A DNA stretch of 64,000 nucleotides from Kingdonia uniflora. Its lineage: Eukaryota; Streptophyta; Magnoliopsida; Ranunculales; Circaeasteraceae. Under the pieces are notes generated by a model. It ran no database searches. It was not told the DNA's origin and saw only the letters and a program-made list of their open reading frames with translations. A program made the translations under genes and the position numbers. The stretch is from positions 2,232,001 through 2,296,000 of the forward strand of contig JACGCM010001161.1 in assembly GCA_014058105.1 (NCBI GenBank), read 5' to 3'. Of the stretch, positions 24,230 through 36,181 are shown in pieces. The first letter of the stretch is position 1. The number at the start of each line of letters is the position of its first letter.

Positions 24230-25512
24230 CCCCCTGTCTACTCTACACGAGAGACTAATCAAAGGCTATATGAATATCATATAGGTAATTATTCCATAGA
24301 AAAGACAGTCAGAATAAGTGTTTACTCAGAGTGTGTGTGTGCGTAGTCAACGTAAAATAGTACCATGCATTCAATAGATCCCACAACCAGAAATAAGACA
24401 CTATAAGGAAAGTTGTTTCAACTTAGGCCTCTCATTGTGGTCACTCAAAATCACTGAGAATTGACTAGCTAACACTCTGTGTTAAATATGAATATGAATA
24501 TAGTAAAAAAAAATCATATTTCATCAGAAAAATGAAGCACTGTGAGCTGGAAGATCTCATGGAAAAGAAACCCATTTGTCACGAATGGTGTCAAGTTTAT
24601 ACAAAGTTAGATTTCCGATTTCCAATCACCACTAATATTGACTAAGCCAAACTCAAGATCAAATAGGTCTTTATATAAGTTATAATGTAGGTACGGGTAG
24701 GCATATGATGGAGTAGGTGTTTTTGCTGGCATTCTGAGACTCCAGTTACACTACTGCTTTGTTTTTCTTGAAACCAAATTCACCTTCTGTTGTCCTCTTT
24801 TTTATGAAGTACACACATAAACATACCTCTTCATATTCCCTTTTATTGAATTTTGATTGAGATAATAAAAAATTATTTGGGGATTCATTGTATTCTTCTC
24901 TACATCTTCCCAAAAAAAACACACATAGTTTTCCTTTTCCTTTTTTTTTTTCATTGAAAAGACTCAAAACAATTGGGTAAAAAAAAGAATTTTGGAAAAG
25001 AAATGAAAGGGCATATTTTTAGGCTCAACGGGCTGCAAGTGGATAAAACTAAGGTTAGAAATAACGAAGGACAAAAATGGGTGAAGAAAAAATGCCTATT
25101 ATCATATCTTCGGTTGGACACAGTCTCTTTTTTGCCTCGAATAAAAACAGAATGGTTTCACTAGTATAACTTGACTTTGATGGTACCATTTGACAATTGG
25201 CTAAGGAAACAAAATGAGATCACAAACAACAAGATCAAAAAGAATAGTAAATGTCATAACACTCGAAGTTCATAAAGAAGGCCAGATCCTCACATAACAT
25301 TAGGTATGAAGTCTCTACATGTATCCTAAAGTATAATATCAATGAGTGCTTATCTCTCTGCGTATGCGATAGTTAACTGCCGTGAAGGAAAGCAAATCTA
25401 AGTAAACACTATACTGAACTGTCCTAAAACGGAATTATAAAATGTATCTGACTAAACATATATCACCGTGATAATTTAACAAAAGAGTGTAAAGAGGAAG
25501 TAAGAAACATAC
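24230..25512 (-). other. Spacer between pol and env-position ORF of the SIRE-like element
   Basis: No recognisable protein. A second purine run on the minus strand (GACAGGGGGAATTTTTA, near 24220-24240) resembles an internal polypurine tract. The frames at 24746-25164 are low-complexity, Lys-rich chance frames. Confidence 0.5.
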
Positions 25513-28500
25513 CTAATCAATAGAGCATACACAAATTGACCGTCTCAGAATCTCAAATCTCAAAGCATCTAACGGTTTGGTAAAAAAATTGGCTAACTGA
25601 CTCTCTGTAGGAACATACTCAACACTGACTATCTTGCGCTCAACAAGATCACGGATGAAGTGGTAGCGAATGCCGATGTGCTTGGTTCTAGAATGTTGTT
25701 CAGGATTCTTGGAGATGTTGATCGCACTTGTATTATCACAAAAAACTGACATCGTCCCCTGGACTATTCCATAGTCATGCACTATCTGTTTCATCCAGAT
25801 TAATTGAGTGTAACAACTACCCGCAGCAATATACTCCACCTCTGCTGTGGATTGAGAAATACAATTCTGCTTCTTGCTTTACCAAGCCATCAGATTATTC
25901 CCAATATAATAACATCCACCCAAAGTTCTCTTTCTATCATCTGCATTACCCGCCTAATTTACATCAGAATACCCAATTACCTCGGAAGTTGTGTCATGTG
26001 AGTACCATAAACCAAAATCAGAAGTCCCACATACATAACGAATAATACGTTTAATAGCCTGTAAATTGGATTCTTTAGGATTACCTTGATAACGAGCACA
26101 AATACATATACTAAACATAATATCAGGACGAGTAGCAGTAAGATAAAGTAAACTGCCTATCATACTTCTATACATCCTTTGTTCAATATCCTTACCTGCT
26201 GAGTTCTTACTTAGCTTTGTAGTGGTACTCATGGGTGTCCTGGCATTTTTTGCAGAAGAGAAACCAAACTTCTTTACAGGATCCCTGGCATACGTGGATT
26301 GAGAAATAAACATTCTTTTCTCCACTTGACATATTTGGAGACATAGGAAGTAAGTTAGTTCCCCAACCATGCTCATCTCAAATTCACTTTTCATTAAATT
26401 TGCAAAAGAAGTGATTAGTGAACTCGAAGTAGAACCAAACACAATATCATCTACATATACTTGTACAACGAGTATCGCGCCTCCCTTCCATTGGATAAAT
26501 AGTGTTTTGTCAATTCCCCCTCGAACAAAACCCTTAACTAAGAAAAAATTTGAGAGCCGTTCATACCATGATCGAGGAACTTGCTTCAAACCGTAAAGAG
26601 TCTTCTTCAAGTAGAACACGTGATCGGGATGATGAGGATCCTCTAACTCTTTTAGTTGGGCCACATGCACTTCTTCCTCTAAGAGCCCATTCAGAAAAGT
26701 ACTCTTCACATCCATCTGATACAACTTGAATTTTTTATTGCAAGCAAGAGCAAACAGTAGGCGAATAGACTCAAGCCTTGTAGTAGGAGCAAACGTTTCA
26801 GCAACATCAGCCTTTTTTACTTAATTGTACCCTTGAGCGACCAATCTAGCTTTGTTTCGAATTATATTCCCAAGTTCGTTATATTTGTTCTTATAAGCCC
26901 ATTTAGTCCCAATAATAATTTGTACTTGATGGACGTGAAACTAAATCCCAAACATCTTGGCGTCGAAACTAGCAAAACTCATCTTGCATTGCATATAGCT
27001 AATATTCGTCTAAAAGAGTTTCCTTTACCGTTGTTGATTCGATCACAGAAACATAACAAACAAAGTGCACCATCTCATGGTGTTGGCTTCTAGTCTGAAC
27101 CCGAGAGGTAGCATCCCCGATGATATCAGCATTTGAGTGATCCTTACAAACTTGTTGCCATCCAGGTTGTAGTATACTTAGGGCAGAAGAGGGTAGTGGG
27201 GATGGAGATGGTGGAGTAGGGCTCGATGCAAGAATGTCACAAGTTGACGTTTCTTGATTTTCCGCTGTACTATCATCTTCGCTCACATCTGCAGAACTAA
27301 TGGTACAAGTATCATCCACAACCACATTACAAGACTCCATCACCACGTTGGTCCTCAAATTGTAGACTCGAAAAGCTCTATTATTTGTTGAGTAGCCCAA
27401 TAAAATACCTTCATCACTTAGGGAGTCAAATCTCCCAATGTTCTCCCAATCTCTAAAGATGAAACATGTACTCCCCAAAACCCGGAAGTAGTTGACATTT
27501 GGCTTCTTTCCAAACCACAGTTCATAAGGCGTGTTTAGAGTAAGTGGACGTAGATACACTCTATTAATAGTATAGCACGCAGTATGAATGGCCTCACCCC
27601 AAAAGTGTGCCGAAAGATCCTTGCTATGAAGTAAGACTCGTCCTATTTCTTGAAGAACTCTATTCTTCCTTTCTGCAATCCCATTTTGTTGTAGAGTGAT
27701 TGAAGCAGAGAATTCATGCTTAATCCCGTTAGAAGTGCAATTCTTAACCACCCCAGTATCCTTAAACTCTCTTCTACAATCACTTTAAATTTTATCAATA
27801 GAGCAATCTTTCTCATTTTAGATTCGAAGCGATGTATTGCAGAATTCTTCAAAAGTATTAAACTTCTCTCTCAAAAGTGCAATCCATGTATAACGAGAGA
27901 AATCATCTACAATTACCAAAATATACCCTTTACCTCCCAAGGATGCCGTTCTCATAGGACCCATTAAGTCCATGTGTATTAGCTCAAGAATCCGAGTAGT
28001 AGCAATATTGTTGAACTTCTTGTGAGAGGTCTTTATTTGCCTACCAATTTGACAAGGACTGCACACCACGTTGCTCAATCTTCCCAACTTCGGTACTCCT
28101 TGAATCAACTCTTTACTTGTAATCTTGGACAAATCATTGAAGTTTAAATGTCCCAAACTTTGATACCATAAGTCCACATCACTCCGTTTCGCTTTATTAC
28201 ACATTATAGGTCCTTGTTGAATAGCATAACAGTTATCAGCGGTTCTAGCAGCATGCATCACACATTGTCCTTGAGAGTTCAAAATATCACATCCACCTCT
28301 GGAAAATATAACAGTGTGATCTGTATCACATAATTGATTGATACTAAGAAGATTTACCTTTAGCCCCTCAACTAAGAGAACATTATCAATTGCTGGAGTA
28401 CCAAGTCCTTTGGTTTTTCCCTTTCCTACCATAGGAGATGTGCTCCCATTACCAAAAGTAACATCACCTCCCTGAATATTCTCTAGGTGACTCAGCTTGG

Positions 28501-28540
28501 ACCCATCACCAGTCATATGTCGGGAACACCCATTATCCAT
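25513..28540 (-). pseudogene. SIRE-like pol: protease, integrase, RT, RNase H
   Basis: Minus strand, from 28540: protease start DNGCSRHMTG (Ser of the usual DSG replaced by Asn); integrase zinc-binding part (LGHLNFNDL, then VVCSPCQIG); integrase core with HMDLMGP and VIVDDFSRYTW, continuing with QQNGIAERKNR at 27.7 kb; RT with MDVKSTFLNG, LYGLKQVPRSWYERL and catalytic YVDDIVFGS (about 26440-26470); RNase H with STAEVEYIAAGS, VFCDNTSAI and HIGIRYHFIRD. The frame changes near 27.85 kb, and between 27.0 and 26.7 kb; stops lie near 25.95 and 25.88 kb, several looking like C-to-T or G-to-A changes. Inactive. Confidence 0.9.
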
Positions 28541-30540
28541 ATACCATTAAACTGACTTGAACGCATTCAAAGCAGTTAGTGTAACATTGCACCTTATCTG
28601 AGGTGCCAAATCCATCTTTCGGACCCAAATGCTTCGAAAAGTTCTTCGACCTGTAGTTTCCTGTATAAACCATCTAGACATATTATTACTTTTCACATTA
28701 TTAGTAATCACATTAGAATTATATCTATATCCATTGACAGGGCGAGCATATGGTTGATAGGGTCCAACAAATCTACAGTAAGATGCAATATTTCCCTTTC
28801 GACCACATAGACTTCAATAATAAATTTAAGAGTAAGAGACCCGTTTGGAGTGATTATGAGTAGTGGATATCATGTTATGTTTGGGCACCGAAGTAGACGC
28901 AATTGCTTTCATAAACTTTGTAATTTGAAGAGTCTTGGCCTTATGAAGAGATTTCTCATATCCTAGACCCCCTTTTGTCACTGTCCGTCTTTCTCATACA
29001 TAACATTATATCAATGTTTTTGGCCCCATGACAGAACTTCACAAGTTTCTGCTGAGATAGAACTACATCAAGCTTGGCCGAATGAAGTTCATCCAAAGTT
29101 GATTTTATTTTCTCTTTTGCGTCATTAACTTCTTTTTCTAAAAATATGACTTTGTCATGAAGGCTTTGTTTCTCACTCTCAAGTACCTCTATCTTGTGAC
29201 TTGTACTCTCAGTTTGTCCTTGAAGTTCGCACGTAAGTGTACTAACTTTGTCTTTCAAGACTTTGTTAAGTTTACCGAGTTTCATACACTTGGCGAGAGT
29301 CTGAGCATACAAGTCCTCAGGATGTGGGTCCTAAAACTCCTCATACTCATTTTGTTCTTGATTACTCTGATTTTCATCAGAATTTTCAAGTTCAAAAATG
29401 TCGAAGTTATTATTGCCACAATTAAAAATTACAGGATAGGTACAATAGTCCATTATCAACTACTTAAGGATTACTCTCATTGTTATTATGTTTATCATCA
29501 CTGCCATCCCAAGTAACACTGATATTCATAGCTTTATGAGTTATTCAAGATTTCTTATTAGGACAGTTATGGGCATAGTGACCAAACTTGTGACATTTGT
29601 AACATTCAACTTGACTAAGGTCAGTATCATTATTGGTCTATCGATTATAAGATTTGACCCGATCATGAGGTCGTGGTTTATAGTTCATCGATTGCCCTTG
29701 TTTCTGAAATTGACGTTTTTTTAATATTTTTTAAAATTGTTGACTAATAAGGGCAATTGAAGAATCTATATACGAACCTTCATCTTCATCTGAGATATAT
29801 GAGTGGTCAACCTCTTTGGAACCCTTAGAAGAAGAGGAGTGAGATAAAGACTTGAAAGCAACACTCTTGTTCTTCTCGGTGTTTTCCATTTACATCTCGA
29901 GTTCAAACGTTCACAATTTTCCAGCCAATGTATCGGGTTTCATTTTCTTAAGATCTTGTGCTTCCTCGATAGCATCACGTCTGAATCTAAAGCTCTTAGG
30001 AAGAGATCTTAGAACTTTGCAAACTATTTGAACATCGGAGTACGCTGCTCCTAATGTGGCACTAGTATTTATAATATCATTTTGTCTCGCATAGAACTCG
30101 TCAAAGGGTTCGTTTTCACTCATTTTTATATTCTCAAATTGCGAAGTAAGCATTTGAAGTTTACTTTCTTTTACTGTATTATCGCCTTTATGAGTTCGAA
30201 CTTGGATGTCCCAAGCTTCTTTAGAAGTGGTACATGCAGAGATATGTCGAAACTTACTTTGACTCACAACCATAAAGATAGTATTGAGGCCTTTAGAATT
30301 ATAACCAACAATATCCTTTTCTTCTTTTGACCATTGGTTCCTAGGTTTAAGGACCTCAATAGCACTCCCTGGTGGACCTTGCATCATAGTAGGGGGTGTC
30401 CATCCATCCTCAATAGCAATCCATGCATCTTCTCTGGTTGATTGTAAGTATGCAATCATTCAAACTTTTCAGTATGGGTATTCTTTGCCATCAAAGAGTG
30501 GAGGGCGATTTATAGGACCTCCAAACTTCTCGGAACTCAT
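28541..30540 (-). pseudogene. SIRE-like gag with zinc knuckle and coiled coil
   Basis: The minus-strand ATG at 30540 starts MSSEKFGGPINRPPLFDG, typical of SIRE-type gag, followed by MIAYLQSTREDAW and the capsid-like domain down to 29911. A CCHC knuckle CYKCHKFGHYAHNC lies near 29560-29605. The region 29312-28956 is a Leu/Lys/Glu-rich coiled coil. Two stops, TGA where Trp and Arg codons would be expected, lie at about 30470 and 30460, with further shifts later. Confidence 0.85.
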
Positions 30541-30594
30541 TATTCTCAAGCGAACTATCCGGGATCCACGTTTAGGTTGTTAAACCTCAAAACG

Positions 30595-30612
30595 TGACCG
30601 TTCTGATATCAA
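30595..30612 (-). other. Primer-binding-site-like sequence
   Basis: The minus strand reads TTGATATCAGAAC. TGATATCAGAAC matches the initiator-Met-tRNA PBS consensus TGGTATCAGAGC at 10 of 12 positions. It lies about 60 bp upstream of the gag ATG. A PBS normally touches the LTR end, which would place that end near 30613-30616. Confidence 0.6.
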
Positions 30613-31422
30613 TTGAAGATTCAAAGTCGCTTGAGACTAACCAATTTCGATTGTTTTAGGCCTAAATCGAAAGGGTCCTAATTCCTTTGAATTAATGGTC
30701 TGTGCTTAACCTAAATCAAGTTGATTCAATTAACTAATATCGAGCAAACAGCTGGAAACATAAAGATACGGGCAAAGATTTTTAACTCTGTGGGAAACCT
30801 TTCTCAGGAGAAAAACCCACAGGTCGCTATCGAATCACTCGACAACTAAACAATCCACTATAAAAAAGAGTTATAAGAGTATGACTACTTACAGACTAGA
30901 TAAACACATCCCGTGGTTACCTCTCTTTTAATCAAGCTCCTAGTAACCAATTTCTCGTTCTCGCAATACCTCGCCTCAGATAATGCACCAAAGCTTGAAT
31001 CGCTCAAGTTCTTCAATCCATAATTAGGGTTTTTTGATCAATGATGATTGATTCAAGATATGAGTATTTTAATTCTCTCTTGAATCTCTCAAAAGTAATC
31101 TCTCCTCACTCTAAAAAATAAACCCTTGGAAAAATTGATTTTTTAAGAAGTGAAGTTTAAAAAAACGAAAGTTGTCTTTTATTAGAAAACAAAAATCACG
31201 GTCTCTGTTAGAATAGAAATAAATATATTCAAATAGAAATTAGGCTGAGCCAATCTATTCGAATAAAAACTCGACTGAGACATTTTATTCGAATACAATA
31301 AAATCTATTTGAATAGAAATGTTCCCAGTTGTATTCGAATAGAAGTTCTATTATTTTAAAAAAAGACATACTTATTACATGAGTTTGATATTTAGAAATA
31401 AGGAGTTTGAAACCCACTTACC
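30613..31422 (-). repeat. Leader or inner LTR part of the SIRE-like element
   Basis: Between the PBS-like site and the 119-bp arm. No coding potential. It contains a cluster of ATTCGAAT-type palindromes at 31200-31345 (three exact TTCGAA cores plus variants). If the PBS call is right this is most of the 5' LTR, absent from the left copy; if not, it is an 0.8-kb untranslated leader. Confidence 0.5.
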
Positions 31423-31541
31423 TGTTCAGTGCCAGTCCAGCTGTAGTCTCTCCACGTGCACTCACTGACGTCGGATAACCACGAGATACTGATGACTCAT
31501 ACTTTAGACACTAAATGAAACAAACTCCAAAATTGATGTTT
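31423..31541 (-). repeat. 5' LTR arm of the SIRE-like element (119 bp retained)
   Basis: Colinear with 21292-21410 with no indel and about ten mismatches. Similarity stops after GATGTTT at 31541, so the outer end of the LTR has been lost. On the minus strand the arm ends CTGAACAG followed by GTAAGT, a perfect 5' splice-site form. Confidence 0.7.
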
Positions 31542-32997
31542 TAACTTTAATAATAGACGCAATAATGACAGGCTCGGATACCTAGGAGCAACGGTTCAAA
31601 ACCTTTCCATTTATATGAGCACGCCCTATCATCCTGCGAGACAATACCCGCTCAGGTGTTAAATCCTGTTAAATGAGCAACTTTCTAAAAAAACGAGGTG
31701 AATGTCCCTTGTTTTGAATAAAGCCACGTGTATATTACCAAAGCTTATGACCTTCACAGGTGAACTCAACCCTCCCTCGTCCTCGCAGAGAGCGAGGGCA
31801 GAGGAGGGTAATTATAAGAGCGCGCTCTCGCTACTCCCGAGACAATGGGTTGTGGAAGGCTCCCTTGTCCCTAGACGAGAGGGTCTTAGGAGAGAGCTCG
31901 TTTAATGACCCATAAGCCACGTCAAAAGCAATTATGCAGACAAGAGTACTTTATGTCAGGTCCAGGTCCACGTGGAAAGGTAAGGCCTAAAACCCGCGGG
32001 GGTGATTCAGACTTTACACAGGTCACATGAGCCCGAGCACCTCTAGGTCTAAAACCCCCCTATAAATAGGGAAGGGAGGGGACCTAAGAGTGGATCTTTT
32101 TTCAGAACCTCCTCCTCCATCTACTAAACCCAAACAGCTCTAGAGGAAGAGATAATAGACTAAGAAAGAGATCAGTGATGCCCTCCTCTGGTAAAATGTG
32201 TCAAACCCCAAACTAAGAACAACTTATTGTCGTCCTTGAGAAGATCTCAGGAACCACATGGACAAACTTGAGAATCAGAGCTTGAGCTCCAAGCACCAAC
32301 TCAAATGTTCCAAGATGACATTTGAGAGCAGGGTGAAACACGAAGAGTACTGGGTGGAAAAGCTCAAACACAATGGTACTGATAAGACCTCATCCGTCAA
32401 AAACAACTCCGTACAAAAACTTTGTGAAGAAAACATTGAAAAAGGCTGAGAGTCGTTTAACTGGCATGTAATTTGACTGCTAGCTCCAGTTTTCGATGGA
32501 CTCTGGTGCTTGGAACTCAAACATGAAAACTCTCCCAAGATGAGTTTGAAGACTAACTCTAGGCTGCTGAAGATGGTCTTAGATTTTTTTTTTTAAATGG
32601 TAGAATTTTTTTTATTTTTTTTTTCTTTCGTTGCTAGACTATTCACCTCAACAAAAACATACCTTCAAATTTTCGATTCGTTGTTGTTGTATATTTTGTT
32701 CTACTCCGTGAATTAGAGTTTCTTACTCAGGACATTCTGATATTTTTCTTGGGTATAATTTCACAAAATTCCAAAAATATTTTATTCTTCACAGCGCAAA
32801 ACATTTTCACATCCTAATCATCAACCCTTTTAAGTAATACTTCAGATTTGAAAGGAAAATTATATTACAAACCAGCACATAAACTCCAAGGAAATAAGGA
32901 TATGAAAGCTCTTACAGATTTAAAGAGTGATGAAAAAGATAAAAGTAATAGAATAGAAGCTGCATTCCAGTCTTTCGAGATAAATATATTTCTCCAG
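31542..32997. other. Intergenic with an LTR-like promoter fragment
   Basis: A TATA box (tataaataggg, 32061-32071) lies in a GC-richer 31700-32250 stretch that looks like the U3/R part of a plus-strand gypsy LTR. Its ggaaggctccc block recurs near 20950. No body of such an element follows. The rest (32260-32997) holds the 3' UTR of WSD copy 2 and AT-rich sequence. Confidence 0.4.
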
Positions 32998-34734
32998 CTA
33001 GGTCTTGGCAATGGCACGAACTGCTTCATAAATATTTTTGAAGGCTTCATTCATGCAAGCTGTAAAAACATCGGAATCAATAAATCCTTTCTCCATTGTT
33101 GCAACCACTTTTACATCTCCGCTGGAACTCGCGACAGTGAAAGTAAGACTCTGCAGTGCAACAGCCCAATTTGAACAAATTAAGAAGTGCAATTTCTTTA
33201 AAACTGAAATTATTAAACTAGAGCTCCCGTCTTTGATATACCTGAGGGACTCTCATTAGGATGAAATAGTAGCTACCAATTGGCTGGTTTACCATTGCTA
33301 TTTTCTCCTTTGGACCAATCACATTTGTGATCATGGTGCTCGCATTGTAAAAGTTCAGATTTATGAACTTGGCCAATCCCTGCAACACATGTTAAACCAG
33401 TATTTATTCTTGGTATCGATACTAAAGATGTCAAAATAGTATTTACTAATGATGTTCAAAATTTCAAAGTAAAATGAAACCACTTAACCTTTCGCCCACT
33501 AAACCATCTCAGGACTTTAAGAATAGGATCGATTAAATAAATCGCCACTGATTTTTTCTTTTTCTCCATAACTTTCTTGGCTTTCATTATGAACTGTAAG
33601 GGGTCGATGCACTCTTCTCCATGCGATGGCAACTTTACGTGCAAGAATCTAGAATGGTTTCCCCATATGTTTGCCTTCAACATGTCATCGATACTTTTGT
33701 AACCTTTCAATGCTCTCATGTTCACCATAACCAGTAAGGTCATGTCTCCATTCTTAGATATCTTTCCCATCCTTACCATGTACAAGTGAATCATGTATGA
33801 GACCAAACCAGTGATCACGTCGTTTACAGTCTGTCAAGAACGATATAAAGTCGAAAACTAATTAAATGGTTGTACTGGTTGTAAGAAAATTAAGAGGCAA
33901 AAGAACTACAATATTTAGAGTAAGCAAACCTACCCCTCCAATGATGGATTTGATTTCCTTCACTTTTTCCAGAGGTATGGTGCTGATGGATATGTTGATT
34001 GGCTTTGACTCTAAATGGTCCGATCCTGATCTTATCGCACTCCGAGGATTCTCTGAAGCCGCAGCCGTGAGTGACCAAAAAAAATCAGAAACTGTGTGCT
34101 TACATTTAGAAAAAAAGCTCCATAATTGGGTCTGTCGCACTCCCTTTGATCCAAAAGACAATGGAGGAAATGTAAGGGGAAGAGAAGGGTCATCCGCTCT
34201 ACGGAAGGCATTAAACAGAGCCCAAATATATGAATAACCATCACCAATAGCATGGCTAAGTTTAAAAACCATAGTTGAAGCACCACTTGGTGTTGGGTAC
34301 TTAATCAAATGGAGTTCCCATAATGGTCGATTACCAGGAAACTTCTCCGTACCTATCTTGGATATGTATTGTTTGCAGAGGTGGTCGTACTCCATTGGGG
34401 ATAACCCCTCAGCAAACATGGGGACGATAACATGGTCTTCGTATATAACTTCGACCTTCATCCATCGATCCACACCTTTAGCACCCGTATCAATGACACA
34501 TGAAAAGCGTGGACTACAAGGTACAAAATGATCTCGTAGAAAATGGAGAGCATGCAATTCTTGGATAGGAACCTCAAACTCAAATACGCCTATAATGGTT
34601 AAAGGTATGATAGAAGTATTGAAACATTGTGATATGGGGCTTAGAGGCGGGAAAAATAATTCCTCCTGCTTTTCGTAATTAGAAGTATCTTCCCTCTCTA
34701 TCTTTTCTATCTCAAAGTTAAACGAAATTAGATA
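32998..34734 (-). CDS. WSD: Wax ester synthase/diacylglycerol acyltransferase (WSD family), copy 2, no ATG start found
   Basis: Four exons like copy 1: 34734 (open-frame limit)-33934, 33830-33489, 33379-33242, 33150-32998, all phase 0 with GT-AG introns, ending TAG at 32998-33000. Motifs match copy 1: LSHAIGDG, PLW, NDVI, with a similar C-terminus (MEKGFIDSDVF). No internal stop or frameshift. However, the codon aligned with the copy 1 initiator is GAT, a stop (TAG) lies at 34737-34735, and the first in-frame ATG is at 34461, about 91 codons in and beyond the conserved N-terminal PPLSPISQC block. Either the start is lost (recent pseudogene), a 5' exon supplies it, or a non-AUG codon is used. 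Expected reaction: acyl-CoA plus alcohol to wax ester. Confidence 0.85.
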
Positions 34735-34814
34735 CTATGATGGAATTAGTAATGTGTAGTTGTCGAAAATTATATAGATGATACTTATTATGTTAGGCCC
34801 AACTGCTAGCTAAC

Positions 34815-35066
34815 CAAGGCCAGCTCTAGCTATAGGCGCAAGAGGCCGCCTCCAAATGGTTAGTACTATATTAAAAATGTAAAATAACATAAAATGAAGT
34901 TGGCTTGTTGGTTTAAATTGTCTCATCTCATATCAAGGTTAGGGTCTTGACATTGTTTATCATTTTTGTACAAGAATATATGTGCTACCAAAAAAAAATT
35001 CCCTAGCAGGGGATCTCATTTTCGAACCTCGCCTAGGAGCGCCCCTAGACCTCAGGGCCGGCCCTG
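34815..35066. mobile_element. Small TIR element (hAT-like MITE candidate)
   Basis: The left end CAAGGCCAGCTCTAGC is a degraded inverted copy of the right end (complement CAGGGCCGGCCCTGAGG). The inner AT-rich 250 bp has no coding potential. Ends of the CAGGGCCGGCCCTG type suit hAT-like MITEs, but the flanking octamers (tagctaac and tgtagaac) match at only 4 of 8 bases. It sits 80 bp upstream of the WSD copy 2 open frame. Confidence 0.5.
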
Positions 35067-35431
35067 TGTAGAACTAATCATATTAAAGCTGGAAACAAAC
35101 ATTTGTGAACGAGAATTTGTCTTAAACAGAATGAATAAATATCGGACATCATAATAGAGAGCCTATGTCTGCTTTCAACATTGATAGGACGATGATTAAT
35201 GAGAAAGATACAGTTTAAGATGTATAATTACGAAAGAATTGAGTATGGGAGCCGGCAAATTCTTGAAAATGCCACAATAATTTGCAGTTTTTCATTTTCA
35301 TTTTTAAAACCTCAAATATGACGATCTATTCACTTACTGTAGAGCCATATCCTTGGGGTTTCTTTCTTTCCACTTATTGTAGGCGAAAACTTGAGCAGTA
35401 GTTTGGACTATTGAAGTAAACTAGGTAAATC

Positions 35432-36181
35432 TCACTGCTATCCAGAAAATTTTTCAGATGCAAGGCGGTACAAGTGGTCTCCAAACTTCCTGTAGCTTTG
35501 TCAGCACGATCATGTATGTCATCTGGTCCAGCCGAAATGAGTTTATTTTCGAGCAGAAGAGACCTAACCCGGCTGAAGCCATTAAACGAGCCAAGAATTT
35601 TCTCATAAACATAACAGGACCCCCACAACCCCTTCCAAGCCCTTGCGAGCCCCACCTCCCGTCAGAGAAGGGTGGCATGTCATCAACGTGGATGCCTCCT
35701 GGAAAAAGAAAAACATTCAAGGGGGAACTGGTTTCACCATTAAATCTCATTCGAACGTTTTTTTATGTGCAGGTTTTGATTCAGCCCGAGCCGAGGACCC
35801 CGAAGAGGCTGAGGCTATCTCAATGATCAGAGGGCTAGAGGCAGCGCACAGCTTGGGTCTCGCCAGGGTCCATCTTTTATCCGATTGCCAGCGTCTTGTT
35901 CGAGCCTTTAGAGACAGATCTGACGACCTAACCTGGGGAGCTCTCACTCTTTCCCCCGATTTGTGTGCGCTGGCCACCCGGTTTCAGGACTTCACTTTTG
36001 ATTTTGTTGACGGTCGTTGTAATTTTATTGCTAACTTTTTAGCAGCTAAGGGTGCAGTTGCCCTCAGCCCTGTTGTTTTAGGGCCGTTGGAGGCTGCAAA
36101 TTTTGTAAACACTGTTGTTCCTAGTACTTGCTAGGTTTTCTTTATATATATTCCTCTTTGCTTATAAAAAATAAATAAAAA
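35432..36181 (+). mobile_element. 5'-truncated LINE insertion with RNase H domain and 15-bp target duplication
   Basis: The insertion is flanked by an exact direct repeat TAAACTAGGTAAATC (35417-35431 and 36182-36196) and ends in an A-rich tail (ataaaaaataaataaaaa), the signature of target-primed reverse transcription. The coding part is the C-terminus of an L1-type ORF2: IWSSRNEFIFEQKRPNP, then an RNase H-like domain with INVDASWKKK, GGTGF, EEAEAISMIRGLEAA, LLSDCQRLVRAF and DGRCNFIANFLAAKG, stopping at 36134. A frameshift near 35645 separates the two parts. The 5' truncation removes ORF1, endonuclease and RT, so it was dead on arrival. Confidence 0.9.

Larger units (their letters stand above)
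21292..31541 (-). mobile_element. SIRE/Maximus-type Ty1-copia retrotransposon, decayed
   Basis: On the minus strand the order is: LTR arm (31423-31541), leader, PBS-like site (30595-30612), gag (30540-28.6 kb), protease, integrase, RT and RNase H (28540-25513), spacer, extra env-position ORF (23295-21964), polypurine tract (21650-21630), LTR (21629-21292). This order, the large gag with a coiled coil and the third ORF after pol define the SIRE/Maximus group. The two arms share 119 colinear bp at roughly 92 percent identity (my hand count), so the insertion is not recent. Every coding part is interrupted. It lies between RBP47 and WSD copy 2. Confidence 0.85.

Noticed and set aside
24746..25164. 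Lys-rich small frames on both strands
   Set aside because: Low-complexity A/T runs in the SIRE spacer with no conserved feature.
33866..34237. 123-residue plus-strand frame
   Set aside because: Antisense to exon 1 of WSD copy 2; no domain of its own.
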